Of a DNA stretch of 64,000 nt, positions 1-10,257 are shown piece by piece. Source of the DNA: Phialophora verrucosa (taxonomy: Eukaryota > Ascomycota > Eurotiomycetes > Chaetothyriales > Herpotrichiellaceae); NCBI GenBank assembly GCA_002099365.1, contig MSED01000006.1:1798001-1862000 (forward strand). The letters run 5' to 3'. The position numbers were made by a program, and so were the translations under genes. Numbering within the stretch: position 1 is the first letter of the stretch; every line of letters begins with the position of its first letter. The notes under the pieces are model-generated. The model was not told the origin of the DNA. It searched no databases and saw only the letters and a list, made by a program, of their open reading frames with translations.

Positions 1-365
1 AAGAAAGATGAGGGCGAAGTGAAGTGAGACCCAACAGTTGGCGTTGGCAGGCGCAGACAAGGAACAGATCAATAACCGGAACACGACTTCCTTAAGATAC
101 TATGAGAGACAGAAAGAAAGCACTTAGCTGAATCAAAACCAAACTGGCTCTGACCGTACTTCCTCTAACATAGCCGTCACTGTCGATCATGTAATGCAAC
201 CTGTGACTCCGAGACACCATCTACGGTACGCGATCCAAACGAAAATCCGGGCTGTCATTTCAATCCTTCGTCAGCTCCTGCCATTCATTAGAGACGGCTG
301 CCTCCCGTGGAATTGCAAGCAGGGGAGCAAGCGAGTCGCCAAAGTCTCCTCTCTGCTCTTCCGCC
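1..365. other. intergenic, 3' flank of SNF7
   Basis: This stretch follows the stop codon of the minus-strand SNF7 gene. Short open frames occur on the plus strand but are antisense or lack any recognisable domain. I see no RNA gene or repeat. Confidence 0.5.
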
Positions 366-1132
366 TCACACGGCCATTTCGGCCTGCAGTTTCCGTAGTT
401 CTTCCTCTTCGTCTTCTTCCACTGTTGAGGGCTTGTGGCCGACTAATGCAGAGTCAATATCCACTGCACCTTTGTGGGTACGATGGGACTTACTGGGGCC
501 AGACGAGACGGCAGGAAGCCGATTAATCTCGCCTGTGACAGGTGTGGGACCTGTCTTCAACATTCTCTCATCCATAGCCTCTTGCTCTAGTCCCTCCAGC
601 TCCTCCTCTAGATCAGCTTCATCAATTGGTTCACCGATAGGAGCATTCGTGATAGCGTTGGCAATTTCTTCACCAAGAGCATGCTGCTCGCGTAGCTCGT
701 CCATGGTCTGATCGACCCTGTCTATGGTCAAGTTGCCATGTATCTGCTTCATCGCCGACCCGGCGTTCTTCATCGCGTTGAGTGTTTCCTGGTTGATGTT
801 TGCGGCTTCGATGGAATATATCTGTTGCTCGACTTGGGCAATCTGAGCTGACGTCTGCTCAAGTGTGCGCTCGTGCAGTTTCTTGCGTCTCAAAGCAGCT
901 TTGGCGGCTACATATCCCGTCAGTATCACCATATCTCACACATCATAATCTGCTTACCGGCTTTATTCGTGGATACATTCTTCCTTGCTATTGCGTCCTG
1001 CTCCGCCATCTGGTTCTCTAAGTGCTTTTCCCTCTTTTGTAACATGTCCAGCTGCGATCTTAGCTGTAGGATGGCCTTTTTGGGGGCATCTTTTCTTGCT
1101 TGGGCTGCCGCCCCGCCGAACCAACCCCACAT
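366..1132 (-). CDS. snf7: ESCRT-III subunit Snf7/Vps32 (CHMP4 type)
   Basis: Snf7 polymerises on endosomal membranes and drives inward budding and scission of vesicles in the multivesicular-body pathway. Two exons, 1132-958 and 907-366, are joined across a 50-bp intron with a GTAAGC donor and TAG acceptor, giving 238 aa, close to the usual 220-240. The protein opens with MWGWFGG, continues with a basic helical core rich in Lys, Arg and Gln (about residues 15-120), and ends in an acidic stretch around DEADLEEELEGLEQEA that matches the C-terminal MIT-interacting region of the family. The upstream gene TEN1 runs the other way from a shared region of about 600 bp. The family call is firm; the start is chosen because the N-terminal motif is characteristic. 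Confidence 0.93.
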
Positions 1133-1733
1133 ATTGTATGATACAGGGGCAGGCGTCTAGGGAGTATGGAGCGACCGGTTCGTATTCTTCGGGTGTATGA
1201 GAGCGGCCTGGTCAGAAATGCAAAGGGTGCCAGGCAAAATGATCAGTTCCACCTGTTTCGATCGGTATCGCCTCTGCCGATGGGGGGCACGCGATGTGAT
1301 AAGTCTGCTTCCGGGCTGTAAGTGTCTCTCGGGGAGATGTAGGTGAAGATTCCACAGTTAGAGGGTCTCTTGAGCGATAGAACAGGTAGCGGATCAGCAG
1401 GGGCGTGTGATATAAAGAGGGTGGCTTGTGGTGAGGTGCCTGGGCAGCGGATCATAATGAGCCAAAGCCATGACATCGCCAGTTGATCCGACTAGCCCAC
1501 TTGATTGTTACGGCAGGTCTGCCGAGAATCACGTGGAATCCGGCGCAGTGAGTACTCGTACTCCTTACCTCGTACTTCGTGACTACTTCACCTGAACTAC
1601 TCGGTATTTACTCCTACATATCCCAACCTCGACCTCGTCAGAGTGCGCCGTTGCTCCTCACGCGCACAAGCGCAATGTTCTTTGCCGCCGAAGTAAATGA
1701 CTTCGGCTGGCAACTTGGTGCGATAGAGCTACA
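1133..1733. promoter_or_regulatory. shared divergent promoter region of SNF7 and TEN1
   Basis: The two start codons face away from each other across 601 bp, so both promoters must lie here. A GTAC-rich block at 1551-1580 (AGTACTCGTACTCC followed by CTCGTACTTCG) is one member of a short motif family repeated between genes across the window. No TATA box stands out. Regulatory function is inferred from position only. Confidence 0.45.
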
Positions 1734-2225
1734 ATGAGCGAAGTTGCAACAAACTCCCCTGTTCCCAGCAAATTCGTCTTTCTCCACGAAGTTGCTTCAC
1801 TTGGCTCGGGGACTAAGGTGAGATTGTTGGGTTGGTATGAAGCCTCGAGCGTGCCAATTGCCGTACTACTGACCTCTTGTCCAAGTATAGTACAGTACGA
1901 TGGCAGCCAGAGCCGGGTTCTTCTCGAGCACGCATTCCCCAGGAACACTAGCCCCGTCCCAAGCCTATGGGTAGATCTCACTCTTGTCCTCGAAACGGCC
2001 AAGTCGACTACCCTTGCCCCAGGCACATGGATCAACGTAATCGGATACGTACAAGCAACGCCGCAGGCAGCTAGGAGAAAGAGTGGAAATCGCTTCCAAG
2101 GCGCAACCCAGTTGCTGCAAGCTGTCCTGATTTGGGATGCTGGCGCGGTGAGAATAGGAGATTATGAAAATACGCTAGGGGAGGTGATGCGTACACAGCG
2201 GCGATTGGAATCGACCCGCACATGA
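1734..2225 (+). CDS. ten1: CST telomere-capping subunit Ten1
   Basis: Ten1 is the small OB-fold subunit that works with Stn1 (and Ctc1/Cdc13) to cap telomeres and help fill in the lagging strand. The protein shows the fungal Ten1 pattern: PSKFVFLHEVASL near the N-terminus, GTKVRLLG, a VLLEHAFPRN strand, VDLTLVLETAKST, WINVIGYV, and the LLQAVLIWDAGAVRIGDYE tail. The frame is open throughout as 163 aa, but the residues between VRLLG and QYDGSQS fit the family badly. A GTATGA donor at 1835, a CTGAC branch site near 1869 and an AAG acceptor at 1885 define a 51-bp in-frame intron. Removing it gives about 146 aa with VRLLGCIVQYDGSQ, which matches the family. The AAG acceptor is less usual. Confidence 0.82.
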   Translation: MSEVATNSPVPSKFVFLHEVASLGSGTKVRLLGWYEASSVPIAVLLTSCPSIVQYDGSQSRVLLEHAFPRNTSPVPSLWVDLTLVLETAKSTTLAPGTWINVIGYVQATPQAARRKSGNRFQGATQLLQAVLIWDAGAVRIGDYENTLGEVMRTQRRLESTRT

Positions 2226-3124
2226 AAGGATTTCCAGACATGGAAATATGGGCAAACACCGCGCTCCCCTTGGTGTACTCCGATTTCAATGCATCATTCA
2301 CTGCACACCTATCCACCCAGTGCCAAAGGCATATATATTTACAGAAATGAATTGGCGGGAATCGTTAATTGTCCACAACAAGGGTTCTGTCAAAGATACC
2401 GTCATGCTCGCTTGTGACAGGTACGTGCCGTAGCATTTTCAACCGGCCTGCCAGGGGGCAGCGATTGGCGCCATATGAATTCTGGTACGGCCTGCCGAGT
2501 CTCGGATTTCGACCAACCTACTCAGCTCTGTCTCAGAACGCTTCTTTCGAAGACATTATGTGCCATTGGCCTTATTCATCTGGCGCCGTTATGAAGGGTG
2601 CTCAGGCTCGATCCGTCATCGTGCCGTGGTGCCGTGCGCACCGATTCCAAGATGGGGACATGATTCACGGCCTTGCCGATAGAGCAGAACACATCCAGTC
2701 CGCATCACTGGTCAACTATTGGCTTTCAGACCCTTTTGCCTCTGCCCCTGCTGGTTATGTCGCTGGCAAGCGGGAAATTTGCTGCCTCTGGCAGTGCTTT
2801 GACTGGGATCTTTTGTCCAGAAACCTTGACACGGGTCTTCAGGAACGTGAAAAGATGCCATCCACGTTCGGGTCCTCTGTCTCACCAATTTGGCGCATCG
2901 CGCTTCGGATCCCTACTATCAGTCTCCTTAAAGCTGGGTTCATGAGGCCAAGATCTCCCACCCTGATCGGCAGGGTCGGTCTAGGCTTGTCATAGTTGCC
3001 CGGTACTGCTTGTCGTTCCTGTTTATTGTGACCTCCCTCCGCTGTCCGGTCGTCTTCCTCCTGACACTCCCTCAGCCAGAGCTCGCCCCAGCATTGCAGA
3101 AGTCGACGAGTCCACGATATCAAC
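2226..3124. other. intergenic, upstream of the GT2 gene
   Basis: The 899 bp between TEN1 and the glycosyltransferase gene hold an AT-rich patch near 2328-2341 (CATATATATTTACAG) and a long open frame at 2369-2995 with no recognisable domain or family pattern. It probably contains the 5' untranslated region of the downstream gene. Confidence 0.4.
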
Positions 3125-6115
3125 ATGGCCGCAAGCATTGAAGCCTCCGCTTCGGATACACCTCAAGCCAATCTTTCTGATTTCACTCGGACACCCACTA
3201 TCGTCGTGGGAAAATCCAATGGAGCAATGACTTCAAAAGTCGACCCGTCGATGATGCCCAGCACTCCAGGAACTCCAGACTCCACAAGCGAAGTAAGGCC
3301 GACCAGTGCTTCCTCTGCGAGAGCTAGACCAGTATCGTCAAGGAACAACCCGGACAGAAGAACTTTGTTATACCCGCAAGGCGATTTTCGGAACAGTTCC
3401 ATGCCCGACCTCAGGGAGCTCAAAACCGACATGATGTGCAACTGGCTGCATCAGCAGCAAATAGAGCGGATGTGGACCACCAACAGTATCGAGGAAGGTG
3501 TTTTGCTGAAGAAGGCAAAGGACAACTACAAGTGTGCCCCGGAGGACCTCTCATCACGACCTGGCGGCGTGTATGATGCTGTGAGGAGGCTAAACGTCAA
3601 GGTCGGAAGAAGCCTCTTCCAAGTGCATCTGCCTTTTCTGACAACATCTGTAGTGTGCCATGACAGTCAACACGGGAGTCGTCAAACTCTTTCTTCAGGA
3701 CGAGACTCTCACCCACATGCCACTGGACTCGGGCCTTCGGCTGCAAATTCTTCCCAACATCAACGCCCTTCCAGACTGCCAGAAGCATCAATTTGCAGCT
3801 TTCGTGCGGACTAACAATATTCTCATTGTATGGGATGACGATCCAAATCACATCCTTAAGCGTGTGCAATCAATTGAAGACCAGCTCATCAGCATGGTCT
3901 GGAAGGAAGAGTTTGATGATGATGGATCCGCACCACCAGCTCTCAGTGCCGTACCCAGCACTCTCAACCTGAGTCCTAACGGCAACGAAGCCTCCTCACA
4001 GAACCACGAAGGGCGTTTGCCACCTCGCCGTATCGTCCTCGTTCAGCCTATTCTCACGGCCTTCACCTTGATCCTGCTCGTCGCCGCCATCGGTAGTGGC
4101 TGGCGGGAGATTGCCATTGAACTAACAGTCGACCACGACTGGACGCGCTTGGCCTTCATTCTTGTTGTCCCCTTTCAATGCTGGCTAGCACTCTTCTTCA
4201 TGCAATCTGTTGCCGGGTGCTGCGCCCAGATGATTGGCCCCATCAGCCAAATGAACGCCAACACAAAGTTTTACTCCGGCATGCCTCCACCTCGCCTCCC
4301 TACAGACGGGTCCTGTATATTGCCACATGTCACAATACAATGTCCCGTGTACAAAGAAGGTCTCTGGTCCGTCATTGACCCCACGATAAAGTCTATCAAA
4401 GCCGCAATCTCCACCTACGAAATGCAAGGCGGCACAGCTAACATCTTCGTCAACGACGATGGTATGCAAATCATCTCAGCCGAAGAAGCCCAAGAGCGAA
4501 GAGATTACTACGACGAGCACAACATCGGGTGGGTGGCTCGCCCCAAACACAATCCAAAACCAAGTGGCGAAGGCGAGGAGCCTTTTATCCGAGCCGGCAA
4601 ATTCAAAAAGGCATCAAACATGAACTACGCTCTCAATGTCTCCGCGCGGGTCGAGGATAAATTATCCAGAATCGTCCAGCCAACCGATGGCACATGGACA
4701 GTCGATCAGGGACGCTCCACCTACGAAGCCGCATTAGCGGAGATTATTACTGAAGACGAAGGCCGCACCCAAGCCGCCGGTAACATTCGTGTAGGTGACT
4801 ACATCTTGCTCATTGACAGCGATACGCGCGTTCCGCGAGATTGTTTCCTGAGCGCCGTCTCTGAAATGGAAGCCTCGCCCGAAGTCGCGATCATACAATT
4901 CGCCTCCGGGGTCATGAACGTCACGGACTCGTGGTTCGAGAAGGGCATCACGTTCTTCACGAATCTCGTCTACACAGCCATCCGATATGCCGTCTCGAAC
5001 GGCGACGTCGCACCCTTCGTCGGACATAATGCCTTCCTGCGCTGGACGGCCGTGCAGGATGTCGCATATGTGTACGCCGACATCAACGACGGCGTTGTCA
5101 AGGAGAAGTACTGGTCCGAGGCCACCGTGTCTGAGGACTTCGACATGGCTTTGCGTCTCCAAACGCAGGGATATATCCTACGGCTCGCGGCTTACGCGGG
5201 CCAAGGCTTCAAAGAAGGCGTCTCACTCACCGTATACGACGAGCTCGCCCGCTGGGAGAAATACGCCTACGGCTGCAGCGAGCTGATCTTCCACCCATTC
5301 CGCGACTGGTTCACCAGGGGGCCATTCACACCGCTGTTCCGCAACTTTGTGCGCTCCAATATGCCGTTGCCGAGCAAGATCACGATCATGGCCTACATAG
5401 GCACGTACTACGCCATTGGCAGCGCGTGGATCCTGACCCTGCTGAACTACTGCATCGTGGGCTGGTTTAACGGCCATCTTGACCACTACTACATCGACAG
5501 TTTCAAGATCTACTTCGCCATCATCATCGTCTTCACTGCGCTAGGCAACCTTGCCCTCGCCGTCATGCGGTACCGCGTCGAGGAAAAGACGCTGGCATCT
5601 GCCCTGTGGGAGAACTTGCGCTGGATCCCGCTTCTGACGGTCTTCCTGGGCGGAATCAGCTTGCATGTCAGCCAGGCGATCCTCAGCCACCTTTTCTCCG
5701 TCGACATGTCATGGGGCGCCACCTCCAAGGAGGCGACGGATACCTCCTTCTTCGCCGAGGTGCCCACTATCCTCAGGAAGTTTCGCTTCACGTTCATCTT
5801 CTGCGTGGTAGTCAGCGTTGGCATGGTTGTCGTGGCGGGCGTGGGACCTCTGGGACAGTTGGTGCCGTATGATTGGCAGATTGGGTGGTTTACTGCGATT
5901 TGGCCGCTGGCCACGGTTGTTGGTGAGTCTATTTTGAACATTTTGTCCCCCCACGTCTCCCTTTCTTTCCTTCAGGGTGTTCAACTGCGAATATGGCGCG
6001 TTAATGGTGCGAAGAGTTGTAACCGCCGAACGTGATCGCTAACTTGGTTGATGTAGGATCTCACGCCCTGTTACCGCTGGTGTTAAACCCCGGGTTGATG
6101 CAGTTCACCTTCTGA
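3125..6115 (+). CDS. fungal family 2 membrane glycosyltransferase (GT2)
   Basis: Processive-type GT2 enzyme, probably making a surface polysaccharide at the plasma membrane. Three exons (3125-3601, 3654-5922, 6057-6115) give 934 aa; the last encodes only G-SHALLPLVLNPGLMQFTF. The N-terminal 250 residues are Ser/Pro-rich and soluble, followed by two membrane segments (about 285-305 and 325-345), the catalytic domain with TIQCPVYKEGLW, NDDGM (near 426), IDSDTR (DxD near 547-549), VGHNAFLRW and SEDFDMALRLQ (near 652), then several membrane helices. The ARWEKYAYG element sits where related enzymes have a Q/RxxRW motif, which is atypical. It resembles the conserved fungal GT2 proteins that Zymoseptoria and Fusarium need for hyphal growth on solid surfaces; that equivalence is from memory. 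The first donor, GTCGGA, is weak but keeps phase. Confidence 0.88.
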
Positions 6116-6454
6116 GGGGCCGGCGGCGGCGGACAAGTTGGCCAGCGATCAGGCGCGTGGAATGACGCCCTCAGCAGGGCCTAATGCATGGTATTTCATT
6201 TAGTATCGAATAGTCCTAATTAGAGCTCCTTTTGGAATCGTGGGAAAGAGGACATTGTCCATTCATTTGACGGCTCATCCCCGCGTCTGGACATGGGTTC
6301 AGCGGGAGGCAGTACTATAGTGAGGCTATCCTTGGGCAGTTGAGCCCTTGCCGCCAACATGATTACGCTCTACCTACACACTGGGCCGCTTTCAGTCAGC
6401 ACGCAGCACAGAAATACACTATCTTCCTGAGCATCTACTCGCTCCCGATCTTCT
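6116..6454. other. intergenic between convergent genes
   Basis: The 339 bp lie between the stop codons of the plus-strand GT2 gene and the minus-strand F-box-like gene, so they are 3' flanks of both. I see no repeat or RNA signature. Confidence 0.4.
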
Positions 6455-7348
6455 TTAGACGTTGAACCACCCCTTGATAACCCACTTTGTCGTCATGTCT
6501 GCATCCCCATCTAACTCTTGATGGCGACGAGATCTAAGCGACACAAATCCCGGCTCCATCTCCCGCCACGACCTCCACCCGCCCTGGAAGCGTGTCCGCA
6601 TCCACGGGTAGGGGAACCCCCCATTAGTGATCCATGGATGCCTGTCCACCGCGCGGTCTGCTTCTTGGTTGTGGGAGCTTGTCCCCTGTGTGGTGTCACT
6701 GGGCGTTCCGTCCAGGTGGTCATCCGGACGACCAGGCCACGAGGGCGGGTCGTCGTCTCTGTAGGGCTCGTACTTCCACAGCTCGCTCGGCGGGTCCATG
6801 AGGTCCAGGCGGCCGTAGTACGCGTAGGCGGTGTGCTGGCACTGCTTCATCATCTCCCTGACCATGAAGTTGGAGAGGGCCGGCGTCATTTCTTGCAGAT
6901 CCGGCCGCCAAAACATGGGTTCCATGTCCGTGTCGAACAGGATCTCGACGTGCTTGAGCCACTTGATGCCCACGCCCATGCCGTACGACACGTTGCGGAG
7001 CCACTGGTCAAAGCACTTGGGGCAATGGAAGCGGACGGCCATGCTGGAGAGGATGGCCATGTACTCGGCCGCGGTGCGCCTGCTGACTAGCAGGAGGTGC
7101 AGGCCGTTGGAGCGTGTAATGGCTTCGATGGTCAGATTCTGAGAAACCATGGCAGAGATGGGGGACCGTTTTTTGTTCTTAGCCCCCGGAAGGATGTCTC
7201 CCGGTGGTGGGTGCGCGTCGTCAAGATCGCACAGATTGATGTCTATGCGGTATTTGGGCAGCAGAAAGCTGTAGATGTGCAGTCGGATTTCGGCTGGGAC
7301 ACGGAGGAAGGCTGAGGAGCCTTGCTCGCGTGAGGCTGTTGAGGACAT
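6455..7348 (-). CDS. F-box-like fungal protein, function unknown
   Basis: A single-exon gene of 297 aa. Residues 14-33 contain FLRVPAEIRLHIYSFLLP, the LP-x-E-I-R-x-x-I-Y pattern of the F-box-like motif very common in filamentous fungi, where such proteins are thought to link substrates to SCF ubiquitin ligases. A middle block (GLHLLLVSRRTAAEYMAIL) also matches these proteins, in which a LL-x-x-CR-x-x-x-E-x element usually follows the motif. The C-terminal third is rich in Asp, Pro, Trp and Arg, probably disordered. No leucine-rich or WD repeats are visible, so the substrate side is unknown. The start is the first ATG and places the motif near the N-terminus as expected. Confidence 0.75.
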   Translation of the reverse strand: MSSTASREQGSSAFLRVPAEIRLHIYSFLLPKYRIDINLCDLDDAHPPPGDILPGAKNKKRSPISAMVSQNLTIEAITRSNGLHLLLVSRRTAAEYMAILSSMAVRFHCPKCFDQWLRNVSYGMGVGIKWLKHVEILFDTDMEPMFWRPDLQEMTPALSNFMVREMMKQCQHTAYAYYGRLDLMDPPSELWKYEPYRDDDPPSWPGRPDDHLDGTPSDTTQGTSSHNQEADRAVDRHPWITNGGFPYPWMRTRFQGGWRSWREMEPGFVSLRSRRHQELDGDADMTTKWVIKGWFNV

Positions 7349-7954
7349 GGCTGGTCATTGGCCATGGGAGACTGGTCACTGAAGGCTCTTACAATGCCAT
7401 CTGGACCATGGTACGATGTCTGAAGAGAGTCTTCAGGGAACTGAGAGAGCTAAGAAGGAATGTCAAGGCGAGAAGAAGGTGGACTTGAAGTCGAAGTTGA
7501 GTTGGCCGTTTGAATGGTTGCACCAGACTTTCGAGTCTTGGCGGTGGCTTCAAATGGACCGGGGGATGGCAACTATCATCGCGCCAGGTAGAATTCATTT
7601 GACATTGCTATTCTCGCCAGAGACATAACAACAGTTTTTCAATTGGCCTCAGGGCAAGGTGCAGCCGACCGTCTTCTTTTGGGAATCTAGGCAGGAGTCA
7701 CCTCGTCACCCACATGAGGCGGCGCCCTGAGAGCACGATGCAGCCGAACACAGCAGAGGCGCCCTCCAAATATCATTTGCTATCAACAGCCGTTATGAAG
7801 CTGGCATATTGACAGACTTTTCTCACTAAGTTCTTTACCGGCGACAAGTTGCCCTCCAACAGAACTCCCGGTCGCTTCGAACAGAATATCGCCAGTGTCC
7901 GACATCTGGCTTGTAGCCCACGCCACTGCGAGCCACCTCATCCTCCGCATTTCC
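7349..7954. other. intergenic, upstream of the F-box-like gene
   Basis: The 606 bp hold the promoter side of the minus-strand F-box-like gene and the 3' flank of the next minus-strand gene. Short open frames on both strands have no recognisable content. Confidence 0.4.
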
Positions 7955-8359
7955 CTAGATTTCCTTGATTGTCTTCAACTCCTTCTTCTCAACCACTTCA
8001 TCCCAATGCTTCTGCGCAAAAGTCCCTCCGAGGAAGATGGTGAGAAGCCATTGGAACCAGACGACGCTGAAACGCTTCAGATTGTGCTGTTGGGCCTTGG
8101 TCAATGCGAACCACAGCGTCTGGATGCCGCTCAACCCATAGACGGCATAGAAGATGACGTCTTGACCTCGATGTCTGTGTTTGTGGACTCTAGCGCTTCT
8201 GGCGAGGACCTGATCGTGGAGGAGCGAACGTGGTTCGACGAATCTCCTGTTGGCCGAGAGTATCAACAGAGCCGTGGTCAAGAGCGCTCCGGCGGCATTG
8301 CGGCCTTTCGGAAGCTCATATTCGTCGATTGAGACGCCCGTGGCTTTGTGAGTGGACAT
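7955..8359 (-). CDS. small multi-pass membrane protein, unknown
   Basis: I do not recognise this 134-aa protein. Three hydrophobic segments are visible: about residues 24-40 (AAGALLTTALLILSA), 68-87 (VIFYAVYGLSGIQTLWFAL) and 97-113 (FSVVWFQWLLTIFLGG), separated by basic loops. The C-terminus, KHWDEVVEKKELKTIKEI, is charged and probably helical. The short N-terminus lacks an obvious targeting signal. A GTAAGC donor ending at 8430 on the minus strand, with CAG acceptors near 8380, suggests an intron in the 5' leader or a missed first exon. The size and layout would suit an organelle or ER membrane protein, but that is a guess. Confidence 0.55.
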   Translation of the reverse strand: MSTHKATGVSIDEYELPKGRNAAGALLTTALLILSANRRFVEPRSLLHDQVLARSARVHKHRHRGQDVIFYAVYGLSGIQTLWFALTKAQQHNLKRFSVVWFQWLLTIFLGGTFAQKHWDEVVEKKELKTIKEI

Positions 8360-8982
8360 GTTGAATTTCGCTGGTCTGCTGCGGGCACGGACTTGGGAGA
8401 AGAGCTACGGAGGGAGTACTGCCGGCTTACCTGAGGTACGGGACTTCTTGGGACGGTATTTATGGACAAGGTCTGGTCAGGCTCGACGTCGCTTAGCATG
8501 GTTCCCCGCCTCCCAAGGCGCGGGGAGAAAAGTGGAATGAGAAGATGCTACATCGGATGATTGGTCTTACCCCGTGAAACGGCAGATCATCGAACACTCC
8601 AGCAGGGACGGGCCCAGATGAGGAGTACGCATACGCGGATGTGAGGTGCGACGTCAAGGGACGGGATGAAGCAGGAAGCAAGAACCACGGCAGGGGTCCT
8701 CAAAGCGGTATATGACAGCGAACTGGCCACAAGGAAACGGGGTGTTGATGGAGGGTGATCATTGCGGAGAAGTGCCGGAAAGACACGCCGTAATGTGGGG
8801 GAGAATTAGCCTCCAAGCCTCTTCCCGTTTTGGATGGCTTCCGCGCGGGACGCAACCTTAACTTTTAGCGCTATCATTTTCTGTGGTTGGGAAAATTGTC
8901 TCCAGATGCGCTCATAGACATTTCGTCCTAAATATCCCGCCAGCTGACCAGGTCTGAGTGAAAGACTGTGATAGCACACAGA
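8360..8982. promoter_or_regulatory. divergent promoter region upstream of TSR4
   Basis: The 623 bp separate the start codons of the small membrane protein gene (minus) and TSR4 (plus), so both promoters lie here. A probable leader intron of the minus gene occupies roughly 8380-8430. No known regulatory site is recognised. Confidence 0.4.
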
Positions 8983-10257
8983 ATGCCTCCCTACGACAGC
9001 GACTCTTCAGACGAAGAGGAAGACTATTCCACCACCAACGTCACCCTCGGCTATGTTTCCACCGACCCAACAGGCGACGAGATCAGCCACGTTGGTGGCC
9101 ATCCTACCTGGCTTGATCCCTCCGTAAATCCCCCTGCCGCGCTTGCGAAATGCAAAGTATGCAACAGCTACATGTCGCTGCTGTTGCAACTCAACGCAGA
9201 CCTCCAACAGTATTTCCCCAACGACGAGCGACGCCTGCACATCCTGTGTTGTAGGAAGAAACAGTGCTCAAAGAAGTTGGGCAGTGTCCGCGCATTTCGA
9301 GAAGTCAGGAAGCCGGAGCCAAGAGAGCGCAAGGAGAAGAAGCAACATACAGACACGCGGCCGACGGAACCTTTACAAGATCTTGGGAGTGCACTGTTTG
9401 GAGGGCCAACTCAACAAGCGGCTGCGACAAACAGTGCCAATCCCTTCTCCCCGCTAGGCTCGAACGCAACGTCGACAGCAAACCCATTCTCTATGCCATC
9501 CTCGAATGGATCATCACTAGCAAACCCGTTCGCGTCGATAGGCTCTCCCTCTACACTAGCAGCTTTGCCTCCACAAAATCCAGCCAAAGAGCCTTCGCAG
9601 CCACTCACGCAGTCATTTGCAGAGAAACTGAAGATCGGCGCCGAAGCGACTGCACCCGAGAAGGAACACAAAACATCACAAGAACCGTGGCCTTCGCGAT
9701 CCGACTGCCCCCCTCCGTACCCCTCCTTCTACCTCGACGCCTACCCCGAAGAACTCGAAAAAGAACAACCTTCCAACCTCCCAGTGAAGAACGGTGAATC
9801 CTCCAAAACCCAATACGACGCCGAGGATTCGGGCAGCGGCTCGAACAGTAAAGATGATTATGACATGACAATGGATAAAACATTCCAAAAGTTTTCCGAC
9901 CGCATAGCACAGAATCCGGATCAAGTGCTCCGGTACGAGTTCAAGGGTGAACCGTTACTGTACTCTGGCACAGACGACGTCGCGTCACGGTTTACAGTTC
10001 CGCATGGAAAAGCCGGTGCGCCGAGGGGCATACCGAGATGCGAGAGTTGTGGCAGCCAGAGGGTCTTCGAGCTGCAGCTTGCGCCGGCCTTGATTTACGA
10101 GTTGGAGAAAGGCGAGGATCTGAGCCTGGATGAAGGTATGGAATGGGGCACGATTATCGTAGGAACCTGCGTGAACAATTGCGGCGAGACCGGGCGTGTC
10201 AGTTTCAGGGAGGAGTGGGTTGGTGTGCAGTGGGAAGAAAGGGTGATCAGGAAATAA
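8983..10257 (+). CDS. tsr4: 20S rRNA accumulation protein Tsr4 / PDCD2-like
   Basis: Yeast Tsr4 is a dedicated chaperone for ribosomal protein Rps2 and is needed for 40S subunit maturation; the animal relatives are PDCD2 and PDCD2L. The start chosen is the ATG at 8983, giving MPPYDSDSSDEEED and 424 aa. The N-terminal half has LGYVSTDPTGDEISHVGGHPTW and a CKVC...CCRKKQC zinc-binding arrangement. The middle is a low-complexity Asn/Pro/Ser-rich linker with repeated NPF-type elements (ANPFSPLGS, ANPFSMPSS, ANPFASIGS). The C-terminal PDCD2_C domain runs from about DKTFQKFSDRIAQNPDQVLRY through CESCGSQRVFELQLAPALI to WGTIIVGTC. The gene has one exon. The family assignment is firm. Confidence 0.92.
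   Translation: MPPYDSDSSDEEEDYSTTNVTLGYVSTDPTGDEISHVGGHPTWLDPSVNPPAALAKCKVCNSYMSLLLQLNADLQQYFPNDERRLHILCCRKKQCSKKLGSVRAFREVRKPEPRERKEKKQHTDTRPTEPLQDLGSALFGGPTQQAAATNSANPFSPLGSNATSTANPFSMPSSNGSSLANPFASIGSPSTLAALPPQNPAKEPSQPLTQSFAEKLKIGAEATAPEKEHKTSQEPWPSRSDCPPPYPSFYLDAYPEELEKEQPSNLPVKNGESSKTQYDAEDSGSGSNSKDDYDMTMDKTFQKFSDRIAQNPDQVLRYEFKGEPLLYSGTDDVASRFTVPHGKAGAPRGIPRCESCGSQRVFELQLAPALIYELEKGEDLSLDEGMEWGTIIVGTCVNNCGETGRVSFREEWVGVQWEERVIRK

Noticed and set aside
2369..2995. 208-aa plus-strand open frame upstream of the GT2 gene
   Set aside because: Composition is mixed and no domain or family pattern is visible; it lies in the probable leader of the next gene and is overlapped by other chance frames.
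6518..7090. 190-aa plus-strand open frame opposite the F-box-like gene
   Set aside because: It is fully antisense to a better-supported protein and is Arg/Val/His-biased in the way antisense frames of GC-rich codons usually are.
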